This document shows, piece after piece, positions 18,325 through 27,243 of a stretch of 32,441 nucleotides of DNA. The DNA comes from Variovorax sp. YR752 (GTDB lineage Bacteria; Pseudomonadota; Gammaproteobacteria; Burkholderiales; Burkholderiaceae_C), in the NCBI GenBank assembly GCA_945860785.1, contig CAMATD010000034.1, forward strand, positions 1 through 32,441. Direction: 5' to 3'. Numbering within the stretch: the first letter of the stretch is position 1; the number at the start of each line of letters is the position of its first letter. Both the position numbers and the translations under genes were made by a program. The notes under the pieces were generated by a model. It saw only the letters and a list, made by a program, of their open reading frames with translations. It was not told where the DNA came from and did no database searches.

Positions 18325-19242
18325 CTACTTTCCCCACCGCAGCACCAGCGGATCGAGCCGCTTCGCGGTGTCGATCAGCCCGGCACGCGTGTCGGGGTGC
18401 ATCGGGGGCAAGGGATGGCGCGGCGCCTCGCAGGCGATCACACCGCCCTCTTTCATCAGAGCCTTGCACGCCAGCAGACCGGCCTGCCGGTTTTCGTAGT
18501 TGATCAGCGGCAGCCACCGTTGATAGAGCGCGAAGGCCTTGTCGCGGTCGCCCGTACGATGCGCCTCGATGATGGGGCGGATGCCGTCGGGATAGCCGCC
18601 ACCAGTCATCGAACCGGTTGCGCCGGCATCGAGGTCGGGCATCAGCGTGATGGCTTCCTCGCCATCCCACGGGCCTTCGATCGCATCGCCGCCCAGGCGG
18701 ATCAGTTCGCGCAGCTTCGCGGCCGCGCCGGCGGTTTCGATCTTGAAGTACGCCACATGCTCGATCTCCTTGGCCATGCGCGCGAGGAACGGTGCCGACA
18801 GCACCGTACCGCTGGCGGGTGCGTCCTGGATCATGATCGGAATGCCGATCGCGTCCGAGAGCTTTGCGTAGAAGTCGAAGATCTGCGGCTCAGGCACGCG
18901 GAAGGTCGCGCCGTGGTACGGCGGCATCACCATCAGCATCGCCGCGCCCATGTCCTGCGCGCGGCGGCTGCGCTCGGCGCAGACCTTGGTACTGAAGTGC
19001 GTGGTGGTCACGATCACCGGCACGCGGCCTTTCACATGCTCGAGCATCGTGCGCGTGAGCACTTCGCGTTCGTCGTCCGACAGCACGAACTGCTCCGAGA
19101 AGTTGGCAAGGATGCACAGGCCGTCCGAGCCCGCGTCGATCATGAAATCGACACAGCGCTTCTGGCTCTCGAGGTCGAGCGCGCCCTGTTCGGTGAAGGT
19201 GGTCGGCACCACCGGGAAGATGCCGCGGTATCTGGGGGTCAT
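18325..19242 (-). CDS. DapA-family dehydratase, probable 2-keto-3-deoxy-L-arabonate dehydratase
   Basis: This is a 305-residue TIM-barrel protein of the dihydrodipicolinate synthase/N-acetylneuraminate lyase superfamily. Features include GIFPVVPTTFTEQGALD at the N-terminus, SDGLCILANFSEQFVLS, and VAYFKIETAG with the likely Schiff-base lysine. It lies 6 bp downstream of L-arabonate dehydratase in the same operon. The most likely role is therefore the second dehydration of the non-phosphorylating L-arabinose pathway, giving alpha-ketoglutarate semialdehyde. The aldolase alternative (pyruvate plus glycolaldehyde) belongs to other families. A semialdehyde dehydrogenase is not in the window. Related dehydratases acting on other sugar acids cannot be excluded. 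Confidence 0.82.
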   Translation of the reverse strand: MTPRYRGIFPVVPTTFTEQGALDLESQKRCVDFMIDAGSDGLCILANFSEQFVLSDDEREVLTRTMLEHVKGRVPVIVTTTHFSTKVCAERSRRAQDMGAAMLMVMPPYHGATFRVPEPQIFDFYAKLSDAIGIPIMIQDAPASGTVLSAPFLARMAKEIEHVAYFKIETAGAAAKLRELIRLGGDAIEGPWDGEEAITLMPDLDAGATGSMTGGGYPDGIRPIIEAHRTGDRDKAFALYQRWLPLINYENRQAGLLACKALMKEGGVIACEAPRHPLPPMHPDTRAGLIDTAKRLDPLVLRWGK

Positions 19243-19248
19243 GGTGAA

Positions 19249-20991
19249 TCAGTGGGAGTGACGGGGAACGGCGGAGCCTCTGCAGCCCACCAGGAAATCG
19301 AAGTCGCAGCCTTCGTCGGCCTGCAGCACATGGTTGACGTAGAGCTTCTGGTAGCCACCGCCGCGCCTGCTCATCGACTGCGCGTCGGTGCTTGTCAACA
19401 AGGCCAGGCGTGATGCAAGTTCTTCGTCGCTGATGTCGAGGTGCAAGCGCCCCGCATCGCAATCGAGCTCGATCCAGTCGCCATCGCGCACCGCGGCCAA
19501 AGGCCCGCCGTCCGCAGCCTCGGGCGCGACGTGCAGCACCACCGTGCCGTAGGCGGTGCCGCTCATGCGTGCATCCGAGATGCGCACCATGTCCTTCACG
19601 CCTTGGCGCAACAACTTCGGCGGCAGCCCCATGTTGCCGACCTCGGCCATGCCGGGGTAGCCCTTGGGGCCGCAATTCTTCAGCACCATCACCGAGCTTG
19701 CATCGATGTCGAGCGACTCGTCGACGATGCGTTCCTTGTAATGCTCCAGGTTCTCGAACACCACGGCGCGGCCGCGGTGCTTGAGCAGCTCAGGCGAAGC
19801 CGCCGAGGGCTTGAGCACCGCGCCGCGCGGCGAGAGATTGCCGCGCAGGATGCGGATGCCGCCGTCGGCGATCAGCGGGTTGCCGAGCGGGCGGATCACC
19901 TCGTCGTTGAGGCTGGGCGCCTCGCGCACGTTGTCCCAGATCGACTGGCCGTTGACGGTGAGCGCGCCGGGGTGCGGCAGCAGGCCGTTCTCGCCGAGGC
20001 GGCGCAGCACGGCGGGCAGGCCGCCCGCGTAATAGAACTCCTCCATCAGGAAGCGGCCCGCAGGCTGCAGGTCGACGATGGTGGGCGTGTGGCTGCCGAT
20101 GCGCGTCCAGTCCTCGAGGTCGACGCCGATGCGCCCCGCGATCGCCTTCAGGTGGATCACCGCGTTGGTCGATCCGCCGATGGCCGCATTGACGCGGATC
20201 GCATGCTCGAAAGCCTCGCGCGTGAGGATCTTCGACAGCGTGAGCCCCTCTTTCGCCATCTCGACCGCGCGCATGCCCGACATTTGCGCGAGCACATAGC
20301 GCCGCGCATCGACCGCCGGGATCGCCGCGTTGTGCGGCAGCGAGGTACCGAGCGCCTCGGCCATGCAGGCCATGGTCGAGGCCGTGCCCATCGTGTTGCA
20401 GGTTCCCGCCGAGCGCGACATGCCGCCTTCGGCTGAAAGGAACTGATGCAGGTTGATCTCGCCCGCCTTCAACGACTCGTGCAGCTGCCACACGGCCGTG
20501 CCCGAGCCGATGTTCTTGCCTTCGAGCTTGCCGTTGAGCATCGGCCCGCCCGTGACCACGATGGCCGGGATGTCGCAGCTCGCGGCGCCCATCAGCAGCG
20601 CCGGCGTGGTCTTGTCGCCGCCCGTGAGCAGCACCACCGCGTCGACCGGATTGCCGCGGATCGCCTCCTCCACATCCATGCTCGCCAGATTGCGCGTGAG
20701 CATCGCGGTGGGCCGCAGATTCGACTCGCCATTCGAGAACACCGGAAACTCGACCGGAAACCCACCCGCCTCAGAAATGCCGCGCTTCACGTGCTCGGCA
20801 ATCTTGCGGAAATGCGCGTTGCAGGGCGTGAGCTCCGACCAGGTGTTGCAGATGCCGATGATCGGCCGGCCATCGAATTCGTGATCCGGAATGCCCTGGT
20901 TCTTCATCCAGCTGCGGTACATGAAACCGTTCTTGTCGGCCGAGCCGAACCATTCGGTCGAGCGCAGTTTCTTCGGAGGGATGTCCGGCAT
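19249..20991 (-). CDS. L-arabonate dehydratase (IlvD/Edd family) with a missing Fe-S cysteine
   Basis: This 580-residue enzyme closely resembles rhizobial L-arabonate dehydratase along its whole length (ICNTWSELTPCNAHFRKIAE; MSRSAGTCNTMGTASTMA; MKNCGPKGYPGMAEVGN-like segment; RISDARMSGTAYGTV with the catalytic serine). It converts L-arabonate to 2-keto-3-deoxy-L-arabonate and may also accept D-fuconate or D-galactonate. Family members hold a [2Fe-2S] cluster with three cysteines. Cys57 and Cys198 are present, but the middle ligand, normally in GCDKTTP, is Gly125 (TGGDKTTP; codon GGC at 20619-20617 instead of TGC). One base change explains it. If real, activity should be lost or strongly reduced. 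Start ATG 20991 lies 29 bp after the yjfF stop. Confidence 0.9.
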   Translation of the reverse strand: MPDIPPKKLRSTEWFGSADKNGFMYRSWMKNQGIPDHEFDGRPIIGICNTWSELTPCNAHFRKIAEHVKRGISEAGGFPVEFPVFSNGESNLRPTAMLTRNLASMDVEEAIRGNPVDAVVLLTGGDKTTPALLMGAASCDIPAIVVTGGPMLNGKLEGKNIGSGTAVWQLHESLKAGEINLHQFLSAEGGMSRSAGTCNTMGTASTMACMAEALGTSLPHNAAIPAVDARRYVLAQMSGMRAVEMAKEGLTLSKILTREAFEHAIRVNAAIGGSTNAVIHLKAIAGRIGVDLEDWTRIGSHTPTIVDLQPAGRFLMEEFYYAGGLPAVLRRLGENGLLPHPGALTVNGQSIWDNVREAPSLNDEVIRPLGNPLIADGGIRILRGNLSPRGAVLKPSAASPELLKHRGRAVVFENLEHYKERIVDESLDIDASSVMVLKNCGPKGYPGMAEVGNMGLPPKLLRQGVKDMVRISDARMSGTAYGTVVLHVAPEAADGGPLAAVRDGDWIELDCDAGRLHLDISDEELASRLALLTSTDAQSMSRRGGGYQKLYVNHVLQADEGCDFDFLVGCRGSAVPRHSH

Positions 20992-21020
20992 GCGAAAGTG
21001 TCCTGAGAGAAAAGAGAAAG

Positions 21021-22049
21021 TCAGCGCCGGGGTGCGCGCGAGGTAAAAAAGCGTTGCAGCAGGCAGAACACGAAGAGCAGCGCACCGACGACGATGCGCG
21101 TCCACCACGAGCTCAGCGTGCCGTCGAAGGAGATCAGCGTCTGGATGATCCCGAGCATCAGCACGCCGAACAGCGTGCCCGCCACATAGCCCACGCCGCC
21201 GGTGAGCAGCGTGCCGCCAATCACGACCGCTGCGATTGCATCGAGCTCCAGCCCCAGCGCATGCAGGCCGTAGCCCGAGAGCATGTAGAACGTGAAGATC
21301 ACACCCGCGAGCGCCGAGCAGAAACCCGAGAGCGTGTAGACACCGACGAGCGTGCGGCGCACCGGCAGGCCCATCAGCATGGCCGAATGCTCGCTGCCGC
21401 CGATGGCGTACACCGCGCGGCCGAAGGGCGTGCAGTGCGCGATGAACACCGCGGCCAGCAGCACCACGATGGCAATCACCGCACTGATCGAGAGCGAGGC
21501 ATCGCCCCAGATCGGAATGCGGATCTGCGAGACCTCCGAATAGAACTCGTTGGTGATGCTGATCGAATCGATGCTGATCAGGTAGCAGAGCCCGCGCGCG
21601 AGAAACATGCCCGCCAGCGTGACGATGAACGGCTGCAGCCTGAAGCGCTCGATGAGCAACCCCATGAACGCGCCGAAAGCCGTGCCCATGACCAGCACGA
21701 GCGGAATCACCACGGCGGGGCTCCACCCATGCTTCTCGACCAGCGAGGCCGACACCATGGTCGTGAGCGCGATCACCGAGCCGACCGACAGATCGATGCC
21801 ACCCGAGAGAATCACGAAGGTCATGCCGACGGCGACGACGATCAGAAAGGCGTTGTCGATCAGCAGGTTGAGAAACACCTGCGCCGAGAAGAACCCGTCG
21901 TAGAACACCGAGCCCAGCGTCGCCATCAGCATGAACAGCGAGATGGTCGCTGCCAGCGGCAGGTACTTCGGATTGAGCCCTCTCTTGCCCCCTCTCCCGT
22001 TCGCGGGAGAGGATTGGGGTGAGGGTGCAGCGTCGATCACCGCGCTCAT
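21021..22049 (-). CDS. yjfF: Sugar ABC transporter permease, YjfF type
   Basis: This 342-residue inner-membrane permease belongs to the ribose/galactofuranose (BPD_transp_2) type. It has VGMTFVILSGGIDLSVGSV near residue 75 and ELDAIAAVVIGGTLLTGGVG in the ATPase-contact region. Its closest named relatives are YjfF of the galactofuranose importer and the corresponding subunit of arabinose importers. The ATG overlaps the ytfT stop (ATGA, 22049-22046). The first 25 or so residues (SPQSSPANGRGGKRG) are encoded by a REP-like palindrome and are not typical of the family. An internal start closer to the first helix is possible, but there is no good candidate before LFMLM. It pairs with ytfT as a heterodimeric channel. 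Confidence 0.88.
   Translation of the reverse strand: MSAVIDAAPSPQSSPANGRGGKRGLNPKYLPLAATISLFMLMATLGSVFYDGFFSAQVFLNLLIDNAFLIVVAVGMTFVILSGGIDLSVGSVIALTTMVSASLVEKHGWSPAVVIPLVLVMGTAFGAFMGLLIERFRLQPFIVTLAGMFLARGLCYLISIDSISITNEFYSEVSQIRIPIWGDASLSISAVIAIVVLLAAVFIAHCTPFGRAVYAIGGSEHSAMLMGLPVRRTLVGVYTLSGFCSALAGVIFTFYMLSGYGLHALGLELDAIAAVVIGGTLLTGGVGYVAGTLFGVLMLGIIQTLISFDGTLSSWWTRIVVGALLFVFCLLQRFFTSRAPRR
21991..22012. repeat. REP-like palindrome within the yjfF coding start
   Basis: cctctcccg-ttcg-cgggagagg forms a perfect 9-bp stem with a 4-base loop and is followed on the plus strand by attggggtgaggg. This layout matches the short dispersed palindromes common between genes in beta- and gamma-proteobacteria. 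Here it is translated as part of the YjfF N-terminus. Confidence 0.8.
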
Positions 22050-23095
22050 GACCCTGCTCCCACATGCGCCGGCCGCTGCACCAGCGACCGGATCTCCGCC
22101 CTGAACTCCGGCGCCTGCAACAGCATCACCACGAACACCACCACCGCCTTCACCACGAGGTTGATCTCCGGCGGCACGCCCAGCGAATAGATCGCATAGG
22201 TCAGCGTCTGGATGATCAGCGCGCCGATCACGCTGCCCATGAGGCTGAAGCGCCCGCCGGTGAGCGCCGTGCCGCCCAGCGTCACCGCCAGGATCGCATC
22301 GAGTTCCAGCAGTTGCCCTGCGTTGTTGCCGTCCGCGCTCTTGACGTTCGAGCTGATCAACAAACCCGCCACGCCTGCGCAAGCTCCGCAGAACGCATAG
22401 GCGCCGACGATGAGCCGCCGTGCCTGAATGCCTGCGACACGCGCCGCCGTCAGGTTGATCCCCACCGCCTGGATGAACAGGCCGAGCGCGGTGCGCGTGA
22501 TCGCGAGATAGAGCAACACGAACACCGCCGCCACGATGAACAGCGAGAACGGCAGCCCCAGCAGGTAGCCGCTGCCGAGGAAGAAGAAGGGCTTGTAGTA
22601 GATCGTGATGATCTGCCCGTCCGCGATCAGCTGCGCGATGCCGCGGCCCGCCACCATGAGAATCAGCGTGGCGATGATCGGCTGCATGCCGACCTTGGCA
22701 ACCAGGAGCCCGTTCCAGAGGCCGCACAGCAGCGCGACGCCGATCGCGGCGAGGATGGCGAGCGACATCGGGAAGCGACTCACGTCGTTGGCCACCGAGC
22801 CGCCGATCATCCACGCCGCAATGGCTGCTGCAATGGCCACCACCGCACCGACCGAGATGTCGATGCCGCGCGTGGCAATCACGAGCGTCATGCCCAGCGA
22901 GACCAGCACCAGCGGCGCCGCGCGGTTCAGGATGTCGATCAGGCTGCCGTAAAGATGGCCGTCGCGCCATTCGAGATGCAGGAAGCTGGCGTTGAATGCG
23001 GTGTTGATCGCGAGCAGCAGCAGCGTGACGATGGGCCAGGCGAGCCGGTGGCGCATTGCAGTCGCCAGGGGGTCGTTGTTATTGGAGTTGGTCAT
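22046..23095 (-). CDS. ytfT: Sugar ABC transporter permease, YtfT type
   Basis: This 349-residue inner-membrane permease starts MTNSNNNDPLATAMRHRLAWP and has about nine or ten hydrophobic helices. Hallmarks are LGMTLVIATRGIDISVGAV (about residue 68), LIADGQIITIYYKPFFFLG, and ELDAILAVTLGGTALTGG near the ATPase-contact loop. It is paralogous to and partners YjfF. Its stop overlaps the yjfF start (ATGA). A 168-bp spacer with a pair of REP-like hairpins separates it from ytfR upstream, and no strong ribosome-binding site is evident. The sugar is unknown; the L-arabonate genes downstream favour L-arabinose (furanose form) over galactofuranose. Confidence 0.9.
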   Translation of the reverse strand: MTNSNNNDPLATAMRHRLAWPIVTLLLLAINTAFNASFLHLEWRDGHLYGSLIDILNRAAPLVLVSLGMTLVIATRGIDISVGAVVAIAAAIAAWMIGGSVANDVSRFPMSLAILAAIGVALLCGLWNGLLVAKVGMQPIIATLILMVAGRGIAQLIADGQIITIYYKPFFFLGSGYLLGLPFSLFIVAAVFVLLYLAITRTALGLFIQAVGINLTAARVAGIQARRLIVGAYAFCGACAGVAGLLISSNVKSADGNNAGQLLELDAILAVTLGGTALTGGRFSLMGSVIGALIIQTLTYAIYSLGVPPEINLVVKAVVVFVVMLLQAPEFRAEIRSLVQRPAHVGAGS

Positions 23096-23128
23096 ATCAA
23101 TTGCCCGATCGCAATTCTTTGTCTTGCT

Positions 23129-23237
23129 CCTTCCCCTTCCGGGGGAAGGTTGGGATGGGGGCTTGCGGCGCTTGCAATGCGGCAGCGCCTGATCGACGGC
23201 CGCGTGCCCCCACCCCTGCCCTCCCCCGGGAGGGCAG
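23129..23237. repeat. Pair of inverted REP-like hairpins (BIME-like) between ytfR and ytfT
   Basis: Hairpin one is ccttcccc-ttccg-ggggaagg (23129-23149), followed by ttgggatggggg. Hairpin two is ctgccctccc-cc-gggagggcag (23216-23237), preceded by the complementary-style tract cccccacccc. The two are in opposite orientation about 65 bp apart, the usual layout of bacterial interspersed mosaic elements. They fill most of the 168-bp intergenic spacer (23096-23263) and could attenuate transcription or stabilise mRNA within the operon. Confidence 0.75.
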
Positions 23238-23263
23238 GGAGAAATGCAAAGACAAGGGGTGCG

Positions 23264-24785
23264 TCATGCGGCCGCAATCATTTCGCAGACCTCGTCCTCG
23301 GTCGAACCACCCGGCAGCTCGCCCACCTTGCGCCGGTCTCGCAGCACCACGATGCGATGCGCCACGCGCACCACCTCGCTCATTTCGGACGAGATGAAGA
23401 TCACCGCCATGCCCGCGCGTGCGAGCCGCAGGATCTCTTCCATGATCTCCTGCTTGGCCGCCACGTCGATGCCGCGCGTGGGCTCGTCGAGGATCAGCAG
23501 GCGCGGCTCGGTCGCAAGCCAGCGCGCGATCATGGCCTTCTGCTGGTTGCCGCCCGAGAGCAGTCCGATAGGCGTTTCCACGCTCGCGGTCTTGATGCCG
23601 AGCGAGGAGACAAAACGCTCGGCGAGCGCTGTCTGCTCGGCGCGCGACAGAAAGCGCCGCGTGCCCAGGCGGGCCTGCAACGCGAGCGCGATGTTCTCGC
23701 GCACCGACAACTCGGCCACGATGCCATCGGTCTTGCGTTCTTCGGGACACAGCGCCAAGCCTTCGCGGATTGCGTCGGCGGGATTCGAGAAACGCACGGA
23801 TCGGCCATCGCTCCTGAGCACGCCGCAGTCGGGTGCTTCCAGCCCGAACAGCAGGCGTGCGAGTTCGGTGCGGCCGGCACCGAGTAGGCCCGCGATGCCG
23901 ACGATCTCGCCGGCACGCACGCGCAAGTCCGTCGCCTGCAGCTGCCCCGCCTGCCCCAGGCCCTCGGCCTGCAGCAAGGCCGGCGCGGCTTCATCGAAAG
24001 CGGGCAAAGTGGCCGGCCGTGCCGATTGCGCGGCCAATTCGCGCCCCAGCATCGCCGCGATCAGAGCCTGCGGCCCGAGGTCCGCGGCACGCCATTTGCC
24101 CACCCAGTTGCCGTTGCGCAGCACCGTGATGCGGTCCGACACCGCGTACATCTGATTGAGAAAGTGCGTCACGAAGACGATCGCGAGGCCCTGGCTGCGC
24201 AGGCGCCGCAGCACCTCGAACAGCTTCTCGACTTCGTCGTCATCGAGGCTCGATGTCGGCTCGTCGAGGATCAGCACCTTCGACGACACGCCGAGCGCGC
24301 GCGCAATCGCCACCATCTGCTGCACCGCGACCGAATCGCTCGACAGGAGCCGCGTCACGTCGATGTCGAGCCCGATGCGCGCCAGCAATTCGGCCGCTCT
24401 GCGATTCACCGCAGCCCAGTCGATCCGAAAGCCCTGCGTCGCACCGCAGCGCGGATAGCGGGCCGGCGAACACGTTCTCTGCCACCGACAGGTTCGGGCA
24501 CAGGTTCACCTCCTGGTAGACCGTGCTGATGCCCAGCTTCTGCGCTTCCAGCGGCGACCCGGGCCGGATGGCTTGGCCATCGAGAAACATCTCGCCGCCG
24601 CTCGACGCCAGCATCCCCGTCAACACCTTGATCAGCGTCGACTTGCCCGCACCGTTCTGCCCCATCAGTGCGTGGATCTCGCCCGGGTACAGCTTCAGCT
24701 GCACATCGCTCAGCACCGGAATGCCGCCGAACTGCTTGTGGATGCCCCGCAGTTCGAGCACGGGCGTGACGCTGCGCTCGGTCAT
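23264..24785 (-). pseudogene. ytfR: Sugar ABC transporter ATPase YtfR, frameshifted
   Basis: This gene encodes the two-domain ATPase of a ribose-type sugar importer. From ATG 24785 the first domain reads VLELRGIHKQFGGIPVL and Walker A GQNGAGKST up to AENVFAG. It then loses frame at the G run 24460-24462, where one extra base (ggg on the plus strand) puts the remainder in the next frame. After the shift the normal sequence resumes (RYPRCGATQGFRIDWAAVNR), with signature/Walker B VLILDEPTSSLD, a second nucleotide-binding domain with GLLGAGRTELARLLFG, LLSGGNQQKAMIARWL and LLILDEPTRGID, to TGA 23266-23264. Total length is 1522 bases, three times 507 plus one, which fits a single-base insertion. 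It starts 4 bp after the upstream permease stop. Confidence 0.9.
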
Positions 24786-24789
24786 GCGC

Positions 24790-25302
24790 CTACTTGTTCT
24801 TGTTGTAGACGTCGATGAACACCGCCGCCAGCAGCACCAGGCCCTTGATGACCTGCTGATAGTCGATGCCGATGCCCAGGATCGACATGCCGTTGTTCAT
24901 CACGCCCATGATGAAGGCGCCGATGACAGCGCCCATCACGCGGCCCACGCCGCCCGAGGCCGAAGCGCCGCCGATGAAGCAGGCCGCGATCACGTCCAGC
25001 TCGAAGCCGAGCCCCGCCTTGGGCGTGGCGGTGTTGAGCCGCGCGGCAAACACAAGCCCGGCAAGCGCCGCCAGTGCACCCATGTTGACGAAGGTGAGAA
25101 ACGCGAGCCGCTGCGTCTTCACGCCCGACAGCCGCGCCGCCTTCTCGTTGCCGCCCAGCGCATAGATGCGCCGGCCGATGGTCGTGCGGTTGGTGACGAA
25201 GTCGTACACCACGATCAGCACCGCCATCACGATCAGCACATTGGGCAGGCCCTTGTAGGTGGAGAGCAGGTAGCTGAAGTTGCGCCTGCTATGGCGGAAT
25301 AC
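24790..25302 (-). pseudogene. 5'-truncated sugar ABC permease (GguB/XylH type)
   Basis: Only the C-terminal part of about 165 residues remains, from FSYLLSTYKGLPNV near 25280 through RRIYALGGNEKAARLSGVK, ELDVIAACFIGGASASGGVG and GMSILGIGIDYQQVIKGL to the stop at 24790. Complete members of this multiple-sugar permease family have roughly 390-410 residues, so over half is missing, including the start codon and most helices. In-frame sequence stays open to 25302, but recognisable family sequence ends near 25280, directly against the 5'-truncated hydrolase gene on the plus strand. The stop is 4 bp before the ytfR ATG, so this was the upstream gene of the same operon. The operon has therefore lost its native upstream part and promoter. 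Confidence 0.85.
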
Positions 25303-25319
25303 TCAGCATCGGGGCCGCG

Positions 25320-27224
25320 TTGTTGAGCGGCTGCGGAGGTGGTGGCGGCGACGCTTCCCAACTCGACCTTTCGGCGCTGGCCGCCGCAATGGCCGCACCG
25401 CCGCAGACCGTCACGGAGCAGCCGGCCCCCGCGCCCATCGCGCCACCTGTGCCGCTTCCCGACACGGGGCCGCAATTCACAGACTCTCCCCCCGGCACGC
25501 CCTATCCAAAGCTCGAAACCCTGTATCCGGGCCACGACGGGCCCGTGGTCGACAACGGCATGATCCTGCCCTGGCTGTCGAACCGTGCGCCCCTGAAGTT
25601 CACGGTCATGGTGCAGACGACGCTGGACACCGATGGCGACGGCAAGCCCGACCGCATGGCCCTGCGCATCGTGCAGCCGGCGGAGGTCGCCGAAGGATTG
25701 AAGACGCCCGTCATCGTCCGCCCGGCGCCCTACTACGGGAACCCCGCCTTCCCGGACTACGAAACGAATTCGCGCGCGCCGTTCCTGGGCGAGGACCAAT
25801 ACATCCGCACGGGCTTCACCGTGGTCTATGCGGATTCGCTGGGCACCAACCAGTCCGAGGGCTGCGCATCGATCATGGACAGCGCCGAGCGGGAGGCCAC
25901 CGCCACCATCGTGCGTTGGCTGTCCAACGACGGCAAGGTGCAGGCCGTCGACGACAAGGGCGCGGCAGTGCTTGCCACCTGGTCCACCGGCCACGTCGCG
26001 ATGGAGGGCGTTTCCTACGGCGGCACGCTGGCGACCATGGCGGCCGCCACCGGCGTCACCGGACTCGAGGCCATCGTTCCGGTCGAAGGCATCAGCAGTG
26101 CCTATGACTATTTCGCGCGCTACAACGGCGTGGTTCCGAATGAAGAGGCTTCGACCGCGCTGGCATCCTACGTGACCACGCTGACACCGAGCGCCAGAAC
26201 GACCCAGTGCGAGTCCCACCGCCTGAAATTGGCCGCCGATGCCGACGACCTGACCCTGGCCTACAACGACTTCTGGAAAGAGCGCAACACGCTCGCGCTG
26301 GCCGACAGGATCAAGGCCGCAACGCTGATCGCGCACGGCCAGAGCGACAACAACGTGAAGACGAAGAACGGCGTACAGCTCTACGACACGCTCTACCGGC
26401 TGAAGAAGCCCGTGCAACTGTGGTTTCACAGCCGCGATCACGACGACCCGGCCTGGCAGAAGGAATGGCAGAAGCAAATTCTGCTCTGGTACACACGCTA
26501 CCTGTACGGCGTGAACAACGGGGTTGAAGCTCAGCCCACCTACGTTCGGGAAACACCGTCGGGAAATCAAATCGCCGGAGACATGACCGCCCCCGACAAA
26601 AGCGACCCGAGCAACACGCTGATCGGCCATTGCCATTCCGGGCACAGCCCCAGGGACTGCATACCGACCGGCGAACTGATGGTGAAGGAAGACGCCTGGC
26701 CGACGACGAATACGGTCTCCTACTACCTCCTGCGAGGCAACGGCCCTTCCGGCGGCCTGCTGCTCACACCCAACTCCGCGGAAGGCACGCCTGGCACGCC
26801 GGTCGTCTTCAAGGCCAGGGGCAACAGCGGCACCTTCGAGACCCAGGCGTTTGTCAACGCAACGCGCTTTGCGGGAACGCTCAAGCTTGCAATGACGACG
26901 AAGTTCTCCTCCCAGGTGGCCAACCTCAAGGCCTACCTGTTCGTGGATGGCAAGAAGGTGACCTGGGGTTGGGCCAACCCCCGCTTCTACAAGGGGCTGG
27001 AGAAAGAGGAGCCTATTGCCATGGGCACCGACTACCCGATCTCGCTGGAGATGATGCCGCGCGACTTCACGGTGCTGCCGGGCAGCAAGATCTCGATCAG
27101 GATCGACGACTACAAGGCACCATCGAACGCCAGCCAGACGATCACGCTCGATCTGTCCCGAACGACGCTCGAAATGCCGCTGGTACCGAAGGCACGCTCG
27201 GCGGCTGTGATGAAGCTGAACTGA
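25320..27224 (+). CDS. S15/CocE-type hydrolase, probable lipoprotein, N-terminus truncated
   Basis: This 634-residue alpha/beta-hydrolase is of the Xaa-Pro dipeptidyl-peptidase/CocE class. The nucleophile lies in GVSYGGT (Ser232). AHGQSDNNV carries the likely acid residue, and HSRDHDD the likely histidine region. The C-terminal 200 residues form the jelly-roll domain typical of the family (GTLKLAMTTKF, ISIRIDDYKAP). The first available start is TTG 25320. However, the frame is open from 25278 and reads ILSIGAALLSGCGGGGG, a lipobox (LSGC, Cys at 25332-25334) with part of its hydrophobic core but no upstream methionine. The gene therefore seems to have lost its first ten or so codons and its promoter at the same junction that truncates the permease. 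The substrate (peptide, ester or amide) is unknown. Confidence 0.8.
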   Translation: MLSGCGGGGGDASQLDLSALAAAMAAPPQTVTEQPAPAPIAPPVPLPDTGPQFTDSPPGTPYPKLETLYPGHDGPVVDNGMILPWLSNRAPLKFTVMVQTTLDTDGDGKPDRMALRIVQPAEVAEGLKTPVIVRPAPYYGNPAFPDYETNSRAPFLGEDQYIRTGFTVVYADSLGTNQSEGCASIMDSAEREATATIVRWLSNDGKVQAVDDKGAAVLATWSTGHVAMEGVSYGGTLATMAAATGVTGLEAIVPVEGISSAYDYFARYNGVVPNEEASTALASYVTTLTPSARTTQCESHRLKLAADADDLTLAYNDFWKERNTLALADRIKAATLIAHGQSDNNVKTKNGVQLYDTLYRLKKPVQLWFHSRDHDDPAWQKEWQKQILLWYTRYLYGVNNGVEAQPTYVRETPSGNQIAGDMTAPDKSDPSNTLIGHCHSGHSPRDCIPTGELMVKEDAWPTTNTVSYYLLRGNGPSGGLLLTPNSAEGTPGTPVVFKARGNSGTFETQAFVNATRFAGTLKLAMTTKFSSQVANLKAYLFVDGKKVTWGWANPRFYKGLEKEEPIAMGTDYPISLEMMPRDFTVLPGSKISIRIDDYKAPSNASQTITLDLSRTTLEMPLVPKARSAAVMKLN

Positions 27225-27243
27225 CGGTCGGCGCCGACCTCGC

